A program made the position numbers and the translations under genes. Below are positions 24,459-32,637 of a DNA stretch of 44,701 bases, piece after piece (positions within the stretch are counted from its first letter, which is position 1; every line of letters begins with the position of its first letter). Origin of the DNA: a bacterium (GTDB lineage Bacteria > Armatimonadota > Zipacnadia > Zipacnadales > UBA11051); assembly GCA_021372615.1 (NCBI GenBank), contig JAJFUB010000141.1:1-44701 (forward strand). The letters are read 5' to 3'. The notes under the pieces were generated by a model. It saw only the letters and a list, made by a program, of their open reading frames with translations. It had not been told where the DNA came from and made no database searches.

Positions 24459-25316
24459 TCACTCGGCCAGCTTCGCCAGTTCCGCCTGGCTGAACACCGG
24501 GCCGTCCTGGCAGACGAACTTGGGGCCCACGTTGCAGCGGCCGCACTTGCCGAAGCCGCACTTCATCTTGGCCTCGAGGCTGGCGAAGACCTGCTCGGGC
24601 GGCCAGCCCAGCTTGCTCAGCGCCACCAGTACGAAGTGGATCATGATCGGCGGCCCGACGGTGTAGAGCACGGCGTCCTCGTGCGCCGGGGCCAGCTCCT
24701 CCAGATACGCCGGCACGAAGCCCTCGTGGCCGGTCCAGGTCTCGTCGCCCTTGTCCACGGTGAGCTTCAGGTCCACGTCCGGTGAGGCTTCCCACTCGCT
24801 CAGCTTATCCTTGTAGGTCAGCATCCCCGGGTTGCGCGCCCCGTAGATGACCATCATGTTGCCATAGTCGCCGCGGTGCTCCAGCACGTACTCGACCACC
24901 GAGCGCAGGGGTGGCAGGCCGATGCCGCCGGCGACGATGACGAGGTTCTTGCCGACATGCTCGCGCATGGGGAAGCCGTTGCCGAAGGGACCGCGCAGGC
25001 CGATGGTATCGCCCTCGGACAGGCCATGGAGGGCGGTCGTGACGCGGCCCATCTTCTGCACCGAGAACCGCACCGGACGGTTGGGGCCGGCGGCGCTGGC
25101 AATGCCGAAGGGCGCCTCGCCCGCACCGAAGATCGAGCACTCGATGAACTGGCCCGGCATGTAGTCGAAGGTGGCGGCGCTGTCCGGGTCCTGGAAGACA
25201 GCCTCGAAGGTCATCAGCCCCGGCCCCTCACTCCGGATGGAGACGAGGGTGCACAGGTGCGGCAGGTAGGGGTTGCGGGTACCGTCCATCGCGTCTCTCA
25301 CAGTGGCTTGAACCAT
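24459..25316 (-). CDS. flxA: FlxA-like NAD(P)H-oxidising flavoprotein (AsrB/HydG family)
   Basis: A 285-residue ferredoxin-reductase-fold protein. The FAD domain has RFSVQKMGRVT and RGPFGNGFP (108-116), the NAD(P) domain has GGIGLPP (130-136) and IYGARNP, and a C-terminal [2Fe-2S] site uses Cys253, Cys258, Cys261 and Cys269 (CGFGKCGRCNVGPKFVC). This is the AsrB/sulfhydrogenase gamma/FlxA type rather than PyrK. It should oxidise NADH and pass electrons to FlxB, and it is the one component missing from the plus-strand hdr-flx cluster. Here it sits between a pentapeptide gene and a phosphatase gene in the run led by ilvD. GGAGAG lies six bases before the start. Confidence 0.85.
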   Translation of the reverse strand: MVQATVRDAMDGTRNPYLPHLCTLVSIRSEGPGLMTFEAVFQDPDSAATFDYMPGQFIECSIFGAGEAPFGIASAAGPNRPVRFSVQKMGRVTTALHGLSEGDTIGLRGPFGNGFPMREHVGKNLVIVAGGIGLPPLRSVVEYVLEHRGDYGNMMVIYGARNPGMLTYKDKLSEWEASPDVDLKLTVDKGDETWTGHEGFVPAYLEELAPAHEDAVLYTVGPPIMIHFVLVALSKLGWPPEQVFASLEAKMKCGFGKCGRCNVGPKFVCQDGPVFSQAELAKLAE

Positions 25317-25340
25317 GCAGCTCTCCGTCCGGTGGCGCGG

Positions 25341-26000
25341 CTACCGCCCGGCCCGGCGCAGTAGCTCCTCAATGTCCACCCCGTTGATCTTCAGCCCGCG
25401 AATGTCGCAGTTCTCCAGGGACACGTCCGAGAAGTCCGTGCCATAGAAGCTGGCGTCGCGGAAGGAGCCGCGCTCAAAGCGCGCATCGTCGAACTCGCAA
25501 CCGCTCAGTCGCCCCGCGGAGAAGTCAACGTACTCAAACCGGCCATTACTGGCGTTGACGTTCTCAAAGCGGGCATCGCGCATCTCGGCACGCTCGAAGA
25601 CCACTTCGCGCAGATCGCAGTAGGTCCACACCTGGCGCCGGGCGTCGCAGCGGTCGAACTTCATCTCCTCGAGGCCGACGTACGACAGGACCGAGCCCTT
25701 GAGCGTACCGTGCTCGAGCCGCGCGTCACGGATCTCGGCGTTGTACCACGTCAGCGAGGGGAGCTTCGCCTCGCGCAGGCTCAGGCGCGCCCACTCGCCA
25801 CCCTCGATCTTGATGTCAGCACCGGTACAGCGCTGGAACTGCGCGCGCTCAAAGATGCACGCCGCGAACGAGGCGCCGGTGAAGTCACAGCGGCTGAAGT
25901 CGGCCTCCTTGAAGGTGCGCTGGTCGAAGGTGGGGGCGGTCTGGGCACCCGCCGCTGCGCCGATGATCATGGCAAGCAGGACAACGGTGGCTGTCCTCAT
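25341..26000 (-). CDS. Secreted pentapeptide-repeat protein
   Basis: A 219-residue exported protein. The signal peptide is MRTATVVLLAMIIGAAAGAQ. The rest is almost wholly pentapeptide repeats of the A(D/N)LXX type in an atypical F/R-rich form (for example DFSRCDFTGASFAACIFERA and CEFDDARFERGSFRDASFYG), which should form a right-handed quadrilateral beta-helix. About 30 to 35 five-residue units fit. The end reads EELLRRAGR. No biochemical role can be read. An extra eight codons upstream are possible, but GGAGG supports the ATG at 26000. It lies 51 bases after ilvN and 24 bases before flxA. Confidence 0.85.
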   Translation of the reverse strand: MRTATVVLLAMIIGAAAGAQTAPTFDQRTFKEADFSRCDFTGASFAACIFERAQFQRCTGADIKIEGGEWARLSLREAKLPSLTWYNAEIRDARLEHGTLKGSVLSYVGLEEMKFDRCDARRQVWTYCDLREVVFERAEMRDARFENVNASNGRFEYVDFSAGRLSGCEFDDARFERGSFRDASFYGTDFSDVSLENCDIRGLKINGVDIEELLRRAGR

Positions 26001-26051
26001 CGTGGCACCTCCGCAGGAAGGCAACTCGCGTTGCGGTCGGCGAGCCGGGCG

Positions 26052-26537
26052 CTATGTCTTCTGTGCTCCCCGCGCCAGCACGACCTTGCCGGTCCGCACC
26101 ATCTCGGTGATCCCGTAATCGCCCAGGTTCTTGATGAAGGCGTCTACCTTGCCGGAGTCGCCCACGACCTGCAGGATCAGCGTGCCGTTGCCGATGTCCA
26201 CGACGTCGGCACGGAAGATCTGGCAGAGCTGCAGCACTTCCGAGCGCCGCTCGCGCCCGGCCTCGACCTTCACCAGGCACAGTTCCCGCTCCACTACCGC
26301 CTGACCTGTGTGGTCGAACACGGTCTGCACGTCGTGCAGCTTGTCCAGTTGCTTGACGATCTGCTGCAACGTGGCGTCGTCGGCATCCACCACGAGCGTG
26401 ATGCGCGAGATGGCGGGATCCTGGGTGGTGCCCACGGCCAGGCTGTCAATGTTGAAGCCGCGCCGGGCGAATAGCCCGGCCACACGTGTCAACACGCGCG
26501 GCCGGTTCTTCACGAGTGCGGAGATGGTGTGTTTCAT
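26052..26537 (-). CDS. ilvN: Acetolactate synthase small (regulatory) subunit
   Basis: A 161-residue IlvN/IlvH. The N-terminal ACT domain is HTISALVKNRPRVLTRVAGL...RGFNIDSLAVG, followed by the conserved C-terminal domain (VVERELCLVKVEA..., VDIGNGTLILQVVGDSGK). It binds valine in known enzymes and controls the IlvB catalytic subunit. It is separated from ilvB by an unrelated secreted-protein gene, which is unusual since ilvB and ilvN normally adjoin. AAAGG lies upstream of the ATG. Confidence 0.95.
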   Translation of the reverse strand: MKHTISALVKNRPRVLTRVAGLFARRGFNIDSLAVGTTQDPAISRITLVVDADDATLQQIVKQLDKLHDVQTVFDHTGQAVVERELCLVKVEAGRERRSEVLQLCQIFRADVVDIGNGTLILQVVGDSGKVDAFIKNLGDYGITEMVRTGKVVLARGAQKT

Positions 26538-26619
26538 GTCGGGAACCTTTCCTGGTCGTCGGGGTGTGTCCCCACGCGGCCGGCCGGACCGGGCGCGGCG
26601 GGGACGGACCCCTCACCCT

Positions 26620-27330
26620 CTACTCGTACGGTGCAACGCTCAGCCGGTGACCGGCCCAGGCGCCCTGCCCGCGGGCCGAGATGATCCGCAGCGCTACCGG
26701 GCCATCGGCCTGCACGGCATAGCGGTCGTCGCCTGCGCGCAGCAGCACCTTCATGCCCGCCTTCACGCCCTGGATCACGTCGTCGTGGAAGGTCATCGAG
26801 ACCTGTGCCTGCTCCAGGGCCGTCGCGGCATCCTCTTCGCTGCCGGTGTAGCGCGTGGTCCCGGGGCCGCAGTCGAAGCTCAGGGCCTCATCCAGCGGCA
26901 TCCGGTCGGTGAAGACCGCGAGAACCTCGGCGGGGAAGCCCTCCTGCTTGTCGACCAGGTAGCAGTGGGCGTAGCGCCAGCCACCGCTCCTCTGCGGCAC
27001 GAGCGCATGGTAGTCGAACCCGTCCCATACCCGCTCGTGAGCCTGCAGGCTGGCATCGCGCATGCTTTGCTCGCCCGCCAGCACCACTGACACCACGTAT
27101 GGCCCCGGCTTGAGCTTCACGGCCACGGGGACGGTGCCCCGCAGGTACTTCTTGGCGAAGGCGCCAGGCCCCACGTCCGAGCCGGGATCCTTGGTGGCAG
27201 CAGCCTTGAGAGGCGTGACGTAGACGGCGGCGCCGGCGGCGCCGTAGGCGTACACGCGCAGGGGCTCATCGGCGGCCCAGCCGAGGCCCAGGCCGAACAG
27301 CACAAGCACTCCCAGCGTCGCTGCTCTCAT
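26620..27330 (-). CDS. Secreted protein of unknown function
   Basis: A 236-residue exported protein starting MRAATLGVLVLFGLGLGWAADE, a signal peptide with a probable cut after GWA. The mature part has beta-rich repeating patterns (VPVAVKLKPGPYVVSVVLAG) that resemble carboxypeptidase-regulatory or PEGA-like folds, then a segment VWDGFDYHALVPQRSGGWRYAHCYLVDK. No family is recognised with confidence. It is inserted between ilvB (22 bases upstream) and ilvN (82 bases downstream). GGGAGG lies eight bases before the ATG. Confidence 0.75.
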   Translation of the reverse strand: MRAATLGVLVLFGLGLGWAADEPLRVYAYGAAGAAVYVTPLKAAATKDPGSDVGPGAFAKKYLRGTVPVAVKLKPGPYVVSVVLAGEQSMRDASLQAHERVWDGFDYHALVPQRSGGWRYAHCYLVDKQEGFPAEVLAVFTDRMPLDEALSFDCGPGTTRYTGSEEDAATALEQAQVSMTFHDDVIQGVKAGMKVLLRAGDDRYAVQADGPVALRIISARGQGAWAGHRLSVAPYE

Positions 27331-27352
27331 GTGCCGCCTCCCTTCCCCGATG

Positions 27353-29050
27353 CTAGTCGCTCAGCGTCTCCTTGAGCATCATGTCATGAATGCTCTTGCC
27401 GGCGGGGATCATCGGGAACACGTTCTCTTCCCGGGCCACGTGGAAGTTCATCAGCACGGGCCGGTCGTTGATCTCCATGGCCTGCTCGATGATGCCGCTC
27501 ACGGCGTCGGGATTGGCCGTCTCAAAGCCCACGCTGTCGTAGGCTTCGGCCAGCTTCACGAAGTCCGGCAGGGCGCACAACTCGACGGCCGAGTAGCGCT
27601 TGTCATAGAACAGGTCCTGCCACTGGCGCACCATGCCCAGGAAGCAGTTGTTGAGGATCACGACCTTCACGGGCAGTTGGTGGTGGCGCGCGGTGGCCAT
27701 CTCCTGGATGTTCATCTGGATCGAGCCGTCGCCGGAGATGTCCACCACCAGGCGGTCGGGATTGCCAAACTGCGCGCCGATGGCGGCGGGATAGCCGTAG
27801 CCCATCGTGCCCAGGCCGCCCGAGGACAGCCAGTGCCGCGGCTTGTCCACCTTCATGTAGTGGGCCGACCACATCTGGTGCTGGCCCACGTCGGTCACCA
27901 CGATGGCCTCCGGGCCGACGATCTCGTTCAGCTTCTCCAGCACGAACTGCGGCGGCATCCCCGCGTCGGTCCAGCGGTATGACAGCGCCATCTCCTGCTT
28001 TTTTTGCAGCAGCGCCTCTTCCCAGGCCGTGCGCTCCCGCGGCTTACACAGCGGTACCAAGGCCTCCAGGGCCGCGCGGGCATCGGCCACCAACGCCACG
28101 TCGGCATGACGGATCTTGTTGATCTCAGCCGCGTCGGCGTCAATGTGAATGACCTTGGTGCCCGGTGAGAAGAGCTTGGGGTTGCCGGTGACACGGTCAT
28201 CGAAGCGCGCCCCGACCACGATCATCAGGTCGGCCTCGTGCAGGGCCCAGTTGGCATAACCCATGCCGTGCATGCCGGGCATGCCCATGGACAGATCGCG
28301 ACTCTCGGGGTACCCGCCCTTGCCCAGCAGGGTGTGCACCACGCCGATGTTGCACGTGTCAGCAAGCTGGGTCACCAGATCGGCCGCCCCGGAGGCGATC
28401 ACACCGCCGCCGATGTACAGCAGGGGGCGCTCGGCGCTGTTGATCAGGTCGGCCGCCTGCTGGACATCCGCGCTGTCGGGCAACTCGGGCGCGTGGTAGC
28501 CGTCCAGACCCTCGATGTTGCGCTCCGGATACGGCACGGGCCCGCGCTGGATGTCGGAGGGCAGGTCAATGAGCACCGGGCCGGGGCGGCCGGTGCGGGC
28601 GATATAGAACGCCTCGCGCACCGTGTTCACCAGATCGGCCTCGTTGGTGACCAGGTAGTTGTGCTTGGTCACCGGAATCGTGATCCCGGTGGTGTCGGCT
28701 TCCTGGAAGGAGTCCCGGCCGATGGCGGTGCGGGGGACCTGCCCGGTGAAGGCGACCATCGGGATCGAGTCCATGTAGGCGGTCGCCAGGGCGGTGACGA
28801 GGTTGGTGGCCCCGGGGCCGCTGGTCACCACGCATACGCCGACCTTGCCGGTAGAGCGGGAGTAGCCGTCCGCCATGTGACCGGCGCCCTGCTCGTGCCG
28901 TGGCAGGACGAGGCTGATCCCCTCGAAGTCGTACAGCGCGTCGAAGAAGGGGATGACCTGTCCGCCCGGGTAGCCGAACAGGGTGTCCACGCCCTCTTCA
29001 CGGAGCGCCTTGAGCACCGCCAGGGCGCCTGGCATCATTTCCTGTGACAT
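27353..29050 (-). CDS. ilvB: Acetolactate synthase large (catalytic) subunit
   Basis: A 565-residue thiamine-diphosphate enzyme that makes acetolactate from two pyruvates, or acetohydroxybutyrate from pyruvate and 2-oxobutyrate: the first shared step of branched-chain amino acid synthesis. The catalytic glutamate lies in LPRHEQGAGHMADGY, the FAD/central-domain block is RFDDRVTG, and the ThDP motif is GDGSIQMNIQEMAT with the NN end. ATG at 29050 follows GGAGG; a longer frame from 29095 is rejected. It lies between ilvD and the unknown secreted-protein gene and depends on IlvN for feedback control. Confidence 0.96.
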   Translation of the reverse strand: MSQEMMPGALAVLKALREEGVDTLFGYPGGQVIPFFDALYDFEGISLVLPRHEQGAGHMADGYSRSTGKVGVCVVTSGPGATNLVTALATAYMDSIPMVAFTGQVPRTAIGRDSFQEADTTGITIPVTKHNYLVTNEADLVNTVREAFYIARTGRPGPVLIDLPSDIQRGPVPYPERNIEGLDGYHAPELPDSADVQQAADLINSAERPLLYIGGGVIASGAADLVTQLADTCNIGVVHTLLGKGGYPESRDLSMGMPGMHGMGYANWALHEADLMIVVGARFDDRVTGNPKLFSPGTKVIHIDADAAEINKIRHADVALVADARAALEALVPLCKPRERTAWEEALLQKKQEMALSYRWTDAGMPPQFVLEKLNEIVGPEAIVVTDVGQHQMWSAHYMKVDKPRHWLSSGGLGTMGYGYPAAIGAQFGNPDRLVVDISGDGSIQMNIQEMATARHHQLPVKVVILNNCFLGMVRQWQDLFYDKRYSAVELCALPDFVKLAEAYDSVGFETANPDAVSGIIEQAMEINDRPVLMNFHVAREENVFPMIPAGKSIHDMMLKETLSD

Positions 29051-29146
29051 GAGTACCTCCAACTTGTCCGTCGTTCGTCGCTGCGGCAACGGCACCCGCT
29101 TCCTGCCCCATCGTTCCCGCGTTCCCGCCTTACCGTTCCCGCCGCC

Positions 29147-30808
29147 CTACTCCATCACCGCACCCTTGGCGGCGCTGGAGACGTTGCGGGCGTAACGGGC
29201 CAGCCAGCCCGTCTTGATGTTCGGCTCCGGCGCTACCCAACTCGCGCGGCGCTTGGCCAGCTCGGCTTCGTCTACCTGCAAGTCCAGCGTGCGGGCATCC
29301 AGATCAACAGCGATGGTGTCGCCGTCCTGGACCAGGCCCAGCGGGCCGCCCGAGGCGGCTTCCGGCGAGATGTGGCCCACCGACAGACCCTGCGTGCCGC
29401 CCGAGAAGCGCCCGTCAGTCAGCAGCCCGACAGTCTCGCCCTTGCCGATGCCAGCCAGGGCCGCGGTCGGGTTCAGGCCCTCGCGCATCCCGGGGCCGCC
29501 CTTGGGGCCCTCGTACCGCAGGACAATCCACGAACCATCCTCTATCTTGTTCTCCAGGATGGCGGCCATGGCGTCCTCTTCGCGATTGAAGCAGATCGCC
29601 GGGCCCGAGAACTTGCGCATGCTGTCCTTGACGGCCGACTGCTTGACGACCGCGCCCTCGGGGCAGAGACTGCCGCGCAGGATGGCGACGCCACCCTCGG
29701 TGTGGTACGGGTTGTCAAGCGGTCGGATGACTTCCGGGTTGGTGTTGCAGCCGCCGGCGGCAATCTCGCTGATCATCTTGCCGCTGCAGGTGACCGTGTC
29801 ATCGAGCATGTCCCCGATGACGTTCAGCACCGCGGGGATGCCGCCGGCCCACTCCAGGTCCTCCATGAAGTGGTCGCCGGAGGGGCGCAGGTGCAGCAGC
29901 TGCGGCGTCACGCGCGACAGCTCGTCAAAGGCCTCGAGCGCCATGTTGACGCCGGCCTCATGGGCGATCGCCGGGATGTGCAGCGTCGTGTTGGTCGAGC
30001 CGCCCAGCACCATGTCCATGCGGATGGCGTTGCGAATGGCCTTCTCGGTCATGATCTGGCGCGCGGTCAGGTCCTCGTTGACCATGCCCACGATGCGCTC
30101 GCCGGACTCGAACGCGATCCGCTGCTTCCGGGACATGCCGGCCAGCGCCGTGGCGCAGCCGGGGAGGCTCATGCCCATGGCCTCGGTGAGGCACTGCATG
30201 GTGTTGGCCGTATAGAGGCCCTGGCACGAGCCGCAGCCGGGGCAGGCCTCACGCTCCAGCGCGTGGAGTTCGTCCTCGCTGATCTGCCCGCCGCGATACC
30301 GGCCCACGGCCTCGAAGGTGTCCTTGACCAGGTCCAGGCGGCGGCCCTGGTAGCGCCCGGTGAGCATCGGTCCGGCGGTGACGACGATGGCGGGGATATC
30401 CAGGCGTCCGGCGGCCATCAGCATTCCCGGGGTGATCTTGTCGCAGTCGGTCAGCAGCACCAGCCCGTCGAAGCCGTGGGCATAGGCCATGCTCTCGACG
30501 CTGTCGGCGATCAGCTCGCGGCTGGGCAGCGAGTAGTACATGCCGATGTGGCCCATGGCGATGCCGTCGCAGATGGCCGGGATGCCGAAGTTCATCGGCA
30601 CGCCCCCGCCGGCGCAGATGCCCTGCTCGACCGCGCGCGCCAGTTGCCCCAGGCCGATGTGACCGGGAACGACATCGCTCCAGGCGTTGGCGATGCCGAT
30701 GAAGGGCCCGTTCATGAGCTGCTTCTCGGTGTAGCCGCACGCATAGAGCAGGGCGCGCGACGGCGCGCGGGTGAAGCCTTCGACGAGGGGACCACTGTGC
30801 TTCTTCAT
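29147..30808 (-). CDS. ilvD: Dihydroxy-acid dehydratase
   Basis: A 553-residue iron-sulfur dehydratase for the third shared step of valine/isoleucine synthesis. Cluster ligands are in [12 protein letters not shown] and [17 protein letters not shown]; metal and active-site residues are in [20 protein letters not shown]. The ATG at 30808 is preceded by GGAGG at six bases and starts [20 protein letters not shown], the family N-terminus. The open frame runs 100 codons further upstream, through the T-box leader, and that part is not protein. It is the first gene after the T-box and is directly controlled by it. Confidence 0.96.
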   Translation of the reverse strand: MKKHSGPLVEGFTRAPSRALLYACGYTEKQLMNGPFIGIANAWSDVVPGHIGLGQLARAVEQGICAGGGVPMNFGIPAICDGIAMGHIGMYYSLPSRELIADSVESMAYAHGFDGLVLLTDCDKITPGMLMAAGRLDIPAIVVTAGPMLTGRYQGRRLDLVKDTFEAVGRYRGGQISEDELHALEREACPGCGSCQGLYTANTMQCLTEAMGMSLPGCATALAGMSRKQRIAFESGERIVGMVNEDLTARQIMTEKAIRNAIRMDMVLGGSTNTTLHIPAIAHEAGVNMALEAFDELSRVTPQLLHLRPSGDHFMEDLEWAGGIPAVLNVIGDMLDDTVTCSGKMISEIAAGGCNTNPEVIRPLDNPYHTEGGVAILRGSLCPEGAVVKQSAVKDSMRKFSGPAICFNREEDAMAAILENKIEDGSWIVLRYEGPKGGPGMREGLNPTAALAGIGKGETVGLLTDGRFSGGTQGLSVGHISPEAASGGPLGLVQDGDTIAVDLDARTLDLQVDEAELAKRRASWVAPEPNIKTGWLARYARNVSSAAKGAVME

Positions 30809-30889
30809 GTCAGACCTCCGGTCTGGGCGTTGGGGACTGGGGATTGGGCATTGGGGACGGCCACCTTCCCAATGCCCAGTGCCTAGTGC

Positions 30890-31272
30890 CCAGAAAGCAA
30901 AACGCCTCTCATCCCGCCGGCCACGCAGTGACCGCATCATGGGACGAGAGGCCAGTGTAGGCTCCCGCGGTACCACCCATCTTCCGCCGGCGGAACTGTG
31001 TTCCGCGCACATGGCGGCTCTCGGACGCCCTTGCCGGTGGTTCCGCGCGTGAGGACACGCGCGGCCACGCGGCGCAGGCGTCGGCGCGGTAACGGGCGCA
31101 CCCGGCACGAGCTACACCCTCGGTCTCACTCGTGCGGCTCAGGGGCGACGTTCAGCGGGGCCCGGCGCCAGGCTCTCAGCCCGCGATCCCGAAGGACCAC
31201 GTGCCCGGCTCTCTGTAGCTCGGAACGGCCCGCCTACTCCTCCCCATCTCAGCCAGAGACGTCCTGATTGTG
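30890..31272 (-). ncRNA. T-box riboswitch leader of ilvD, probable valine specifier
   Basis: Read on the minus strand. The Stem I base/K-turn motif GATGGGGAGGAGTA lies at 31248-31235, and the AG-bulge region ACAGAGAGCCGGG at 31216-31204. The specifier region GAACGTCGCCCCTGAG (31153-31138) has the probable codon GUC at 31149-31147. The T-box antiterminator motif GGGTGGTACCGCGG lies at 30978-30965, with invariant core TGGTACCGCG (30975-30966). A terminator of perfect-ended stem GCCTCTC/GAGAGGC follows (30952-30904) with GTTTTGCTTT after it. In T-box leaders, uncharged tRNA pairs with specifier and T-box and stabilises the antiterminator. The specifier fits valine, as expected before ilvD; its exact register is inferred. 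Confidence 0.9.
30904..30952 (-). terminator. T-box attenuator terminator
   Basis: GCCTCTCGTCCC (30952-30941, minus) pairs with GGGATGAGAGGC (30915-30904, minus), enclosing a secondary hairpin region, and is followed by the T-rich GTTTTGCTTT. It lies just after the T-box core, so it is the alternative to the antiterminator. The remainder of the gap to ilvD (30809-30889) holds a GGGCATTGGGGA/CCCAATGCCC palindrome and the ribosome-binding site. Confidence 0.85.
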
Positions 31273-31277
31273 AGGGC

Positions 31278-31306
31278 AGTATAGCCTGCACCCCCCGCAT
31301 CGTCAA
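31278..31306 (-). promoter_or_regulatory. Consensus promoter of the ilv T-box unit
   Basis: On the minus strand TTGACG (31306-31301) and TATACT (31283-31278) are exactly 17 bases apart, five of six matches each. The predicted start, near 31271, coincides with the 5' end of the T-box structure. Upstream of it, the 115 bases to the GDPD gene hold a TACAAT hexamer (31362-31367, plus) that may be that gene's -10 box. Confidence 0.8.
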
Positions 31307-31421
31307 GGGCGCGGTCCGCACCAATGCGCATGTTACACTGTTACTGAGTGAAGCAATCGGGTACAATAGGACGCAGCAAGTGGCGGCGGGGGGAGCATCC
31401 CGACTGGACGGAGGACACCCG

Positions 31422-32564
31422 ATGTGGATCTCCTGCTGGAGTTGTGGTCAGGATGTGTGGCTCGAGACGCAGAAGCAGTGCCGACACTGCGATGCGCCGG
31501 TGCACCGTTGTGTGGACTGCGAGTACTACGACGCCGTAGGTCCCCTCTGTACCGCCCTCAACCTCGACCTCGATGGCGACGAAGCCGAGCAGCCCACGCG
31601 CCTCTCACTCTCGTTCAACTGCGCGGAGTTCCGCATGACGGAGGAAGCGGCGCAGCGCACCGGTCGCGCCGTTTTGAAGTCCCCGCCGGCGGGGGCGGCA
31701 GCCCCGGCGACAGCTGCCCGGCCGTCCGCGGCGCCGGCGAAGCCTGCCACGCCCGCACCGACAGCCGCACCCGCGGCGGCACCGGGGGACTTCATCACCA
31801 TCCGCCGCGAGCCGCCGGTCAAATGCCCGCCGCTGCCCCTGGTGATTGCTCACCGCGGTGACTCCTCATCCGCCCCCGAGAACACCATCACCGCCTTCAA
31901 GGCCGCCCTCGCCGCCGGGGCGCACGCGGTTGAGTATGACGTGCACCTCACCCGTGACAGCCATCCGGTGGTCATCCACGACGCCACCGTGGACCGCTGC
32001 ACCAACGGCAAGGGCCCGGTGGGGAGCATGACGCTGGCGGAGGTCAGGGAGCTGGATGCCGGCAGTTGGTTCGCGGGCCCCTTTGAGGGCGAGCAGGTCC
32101 CGACGCTCGACGAGGCCATCGAGGCTCTGCCCGGGCCGACGGTGCAGATCATCCACCTGCGCGATCACGAGAACGAGAGCGACCGCTGCGAGCGCGCCAT
32201 CGCCGAGGCCATCGACCGACACAATTGCCGCAAGCGCGTGGCCATCACCCACCACACGCGCCATGGGCTGCAGCGCCTACGGGAGCTGGACCCGCTGCTA
32301 CGGCTGTGCTGGATCCCGTACGGCGGCCAGCCCGGCGAGGAGTACGTGGACGATGCGTACTACCTGGGCTGCCGGGTCATTCAGCCCCGCATCTCGGAGG
32401 TGGATGAGCACCTCGTGAAGTACGCCCATGACAAGGAGATGTGGGTCAGCGTCTTCTGGGCCGACGAGCTCGCGGACATGGAGCGGATGATCGGCCTCGG
32501 CGTGGACGCGATCATCACGAACTACCCGCGCCGTCTGAAGGACACGCTGAAGGCGTTCGCGTAG
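31422..32564 (+). CDS. Cys-rich domain fused to glycerophosphodiester phosphodiesterase
   Basis: A predicted 380-residue two-part protein. The N-terminal 70 residues hold eight cysteines in pairs (C5-x2-C8, C20-x2-C23, C30-x2-C33, C43, C67), like a zinc-ribbon or treble-clef module. A Pro/Ala-rich linker follows (about 88-125). The C-terminal domain is GDPD: His144-Arg145 in IAHRGDSSSAPENT, Glu171/Asp173 in VEYDVHLTRD, His186 in VVIHDATVD; the residues needed for metal binding and general acid-base chemistry are present. It would hydrolyse glycerophosphodiesters to glycerol-3-phosphate. No signal peptide is visible, so it should act in the cytosol. GGAGG supports the ATG at 31422. Confidence 0.85.
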   Translation: MWISCWSCGQDVWLETQKQCRHCDAPVHRCVDCEYYDAVGPLCTALNLDLDGDEAEQPTRLSLSFNCAEFRMTEEAAQRTGRAVLKSPPAGAAAPATAARPSAAPAKPATPAPTAAPAAAPGDFITIRREPPVKCPPLPLVIAHRGDSSSAPENTITAFKAALAAGAHAVEYDVHLTRDSHPVVIHDATVDRCTNGKGPVGSMTLAEVRELDAGSWFAGPFEGEQVPTLDEAIEALPGPTVQIIHLRDHENESDRCERAIAEAIDRHNCRKRVAITHHTRHGLQRLRELDPLLRLCWIPYGGQPGEEYVDDAYYLGCRVIQPRISEVDEHLVKYAHDKEMWVSVFWADELADMERMIGLGVDAIITNYPRRLKDTLKAFA

Positions 32565-32637
32565 CGCCTCCGTACAGGTCCTTCGGGCCTGCAGGTCGAA
32601 CCCTCGGCCAACACCTCATGTGACCGGGGGTTTCTTC

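Noticed and set aside
24427-24795. Longer GmhB-like reading frame reaching into flxA
   Set aside because: The extension is an out-of-phase reading of the flxA 3' end on the same strand and has no homology; the phosphatase family starts at the ATG at 24426.
24459-25316. Dihydroorotate dehydrogenase electron-transfer subunit (PyrK)
   Set aside because: The fold is shared, but the C-terminal CGFGKCGRCNVGPKFVC pattern and lack of pyr neighbours fit the AsrB/HydG/FlxA group better.
30809-31108. 100-codon N-terminal extension of ilvD
   Set aside because: It translates the T-box leader and terminator. The ATG at 30808 has a proper ribosome-binding site and the family N-terminus.
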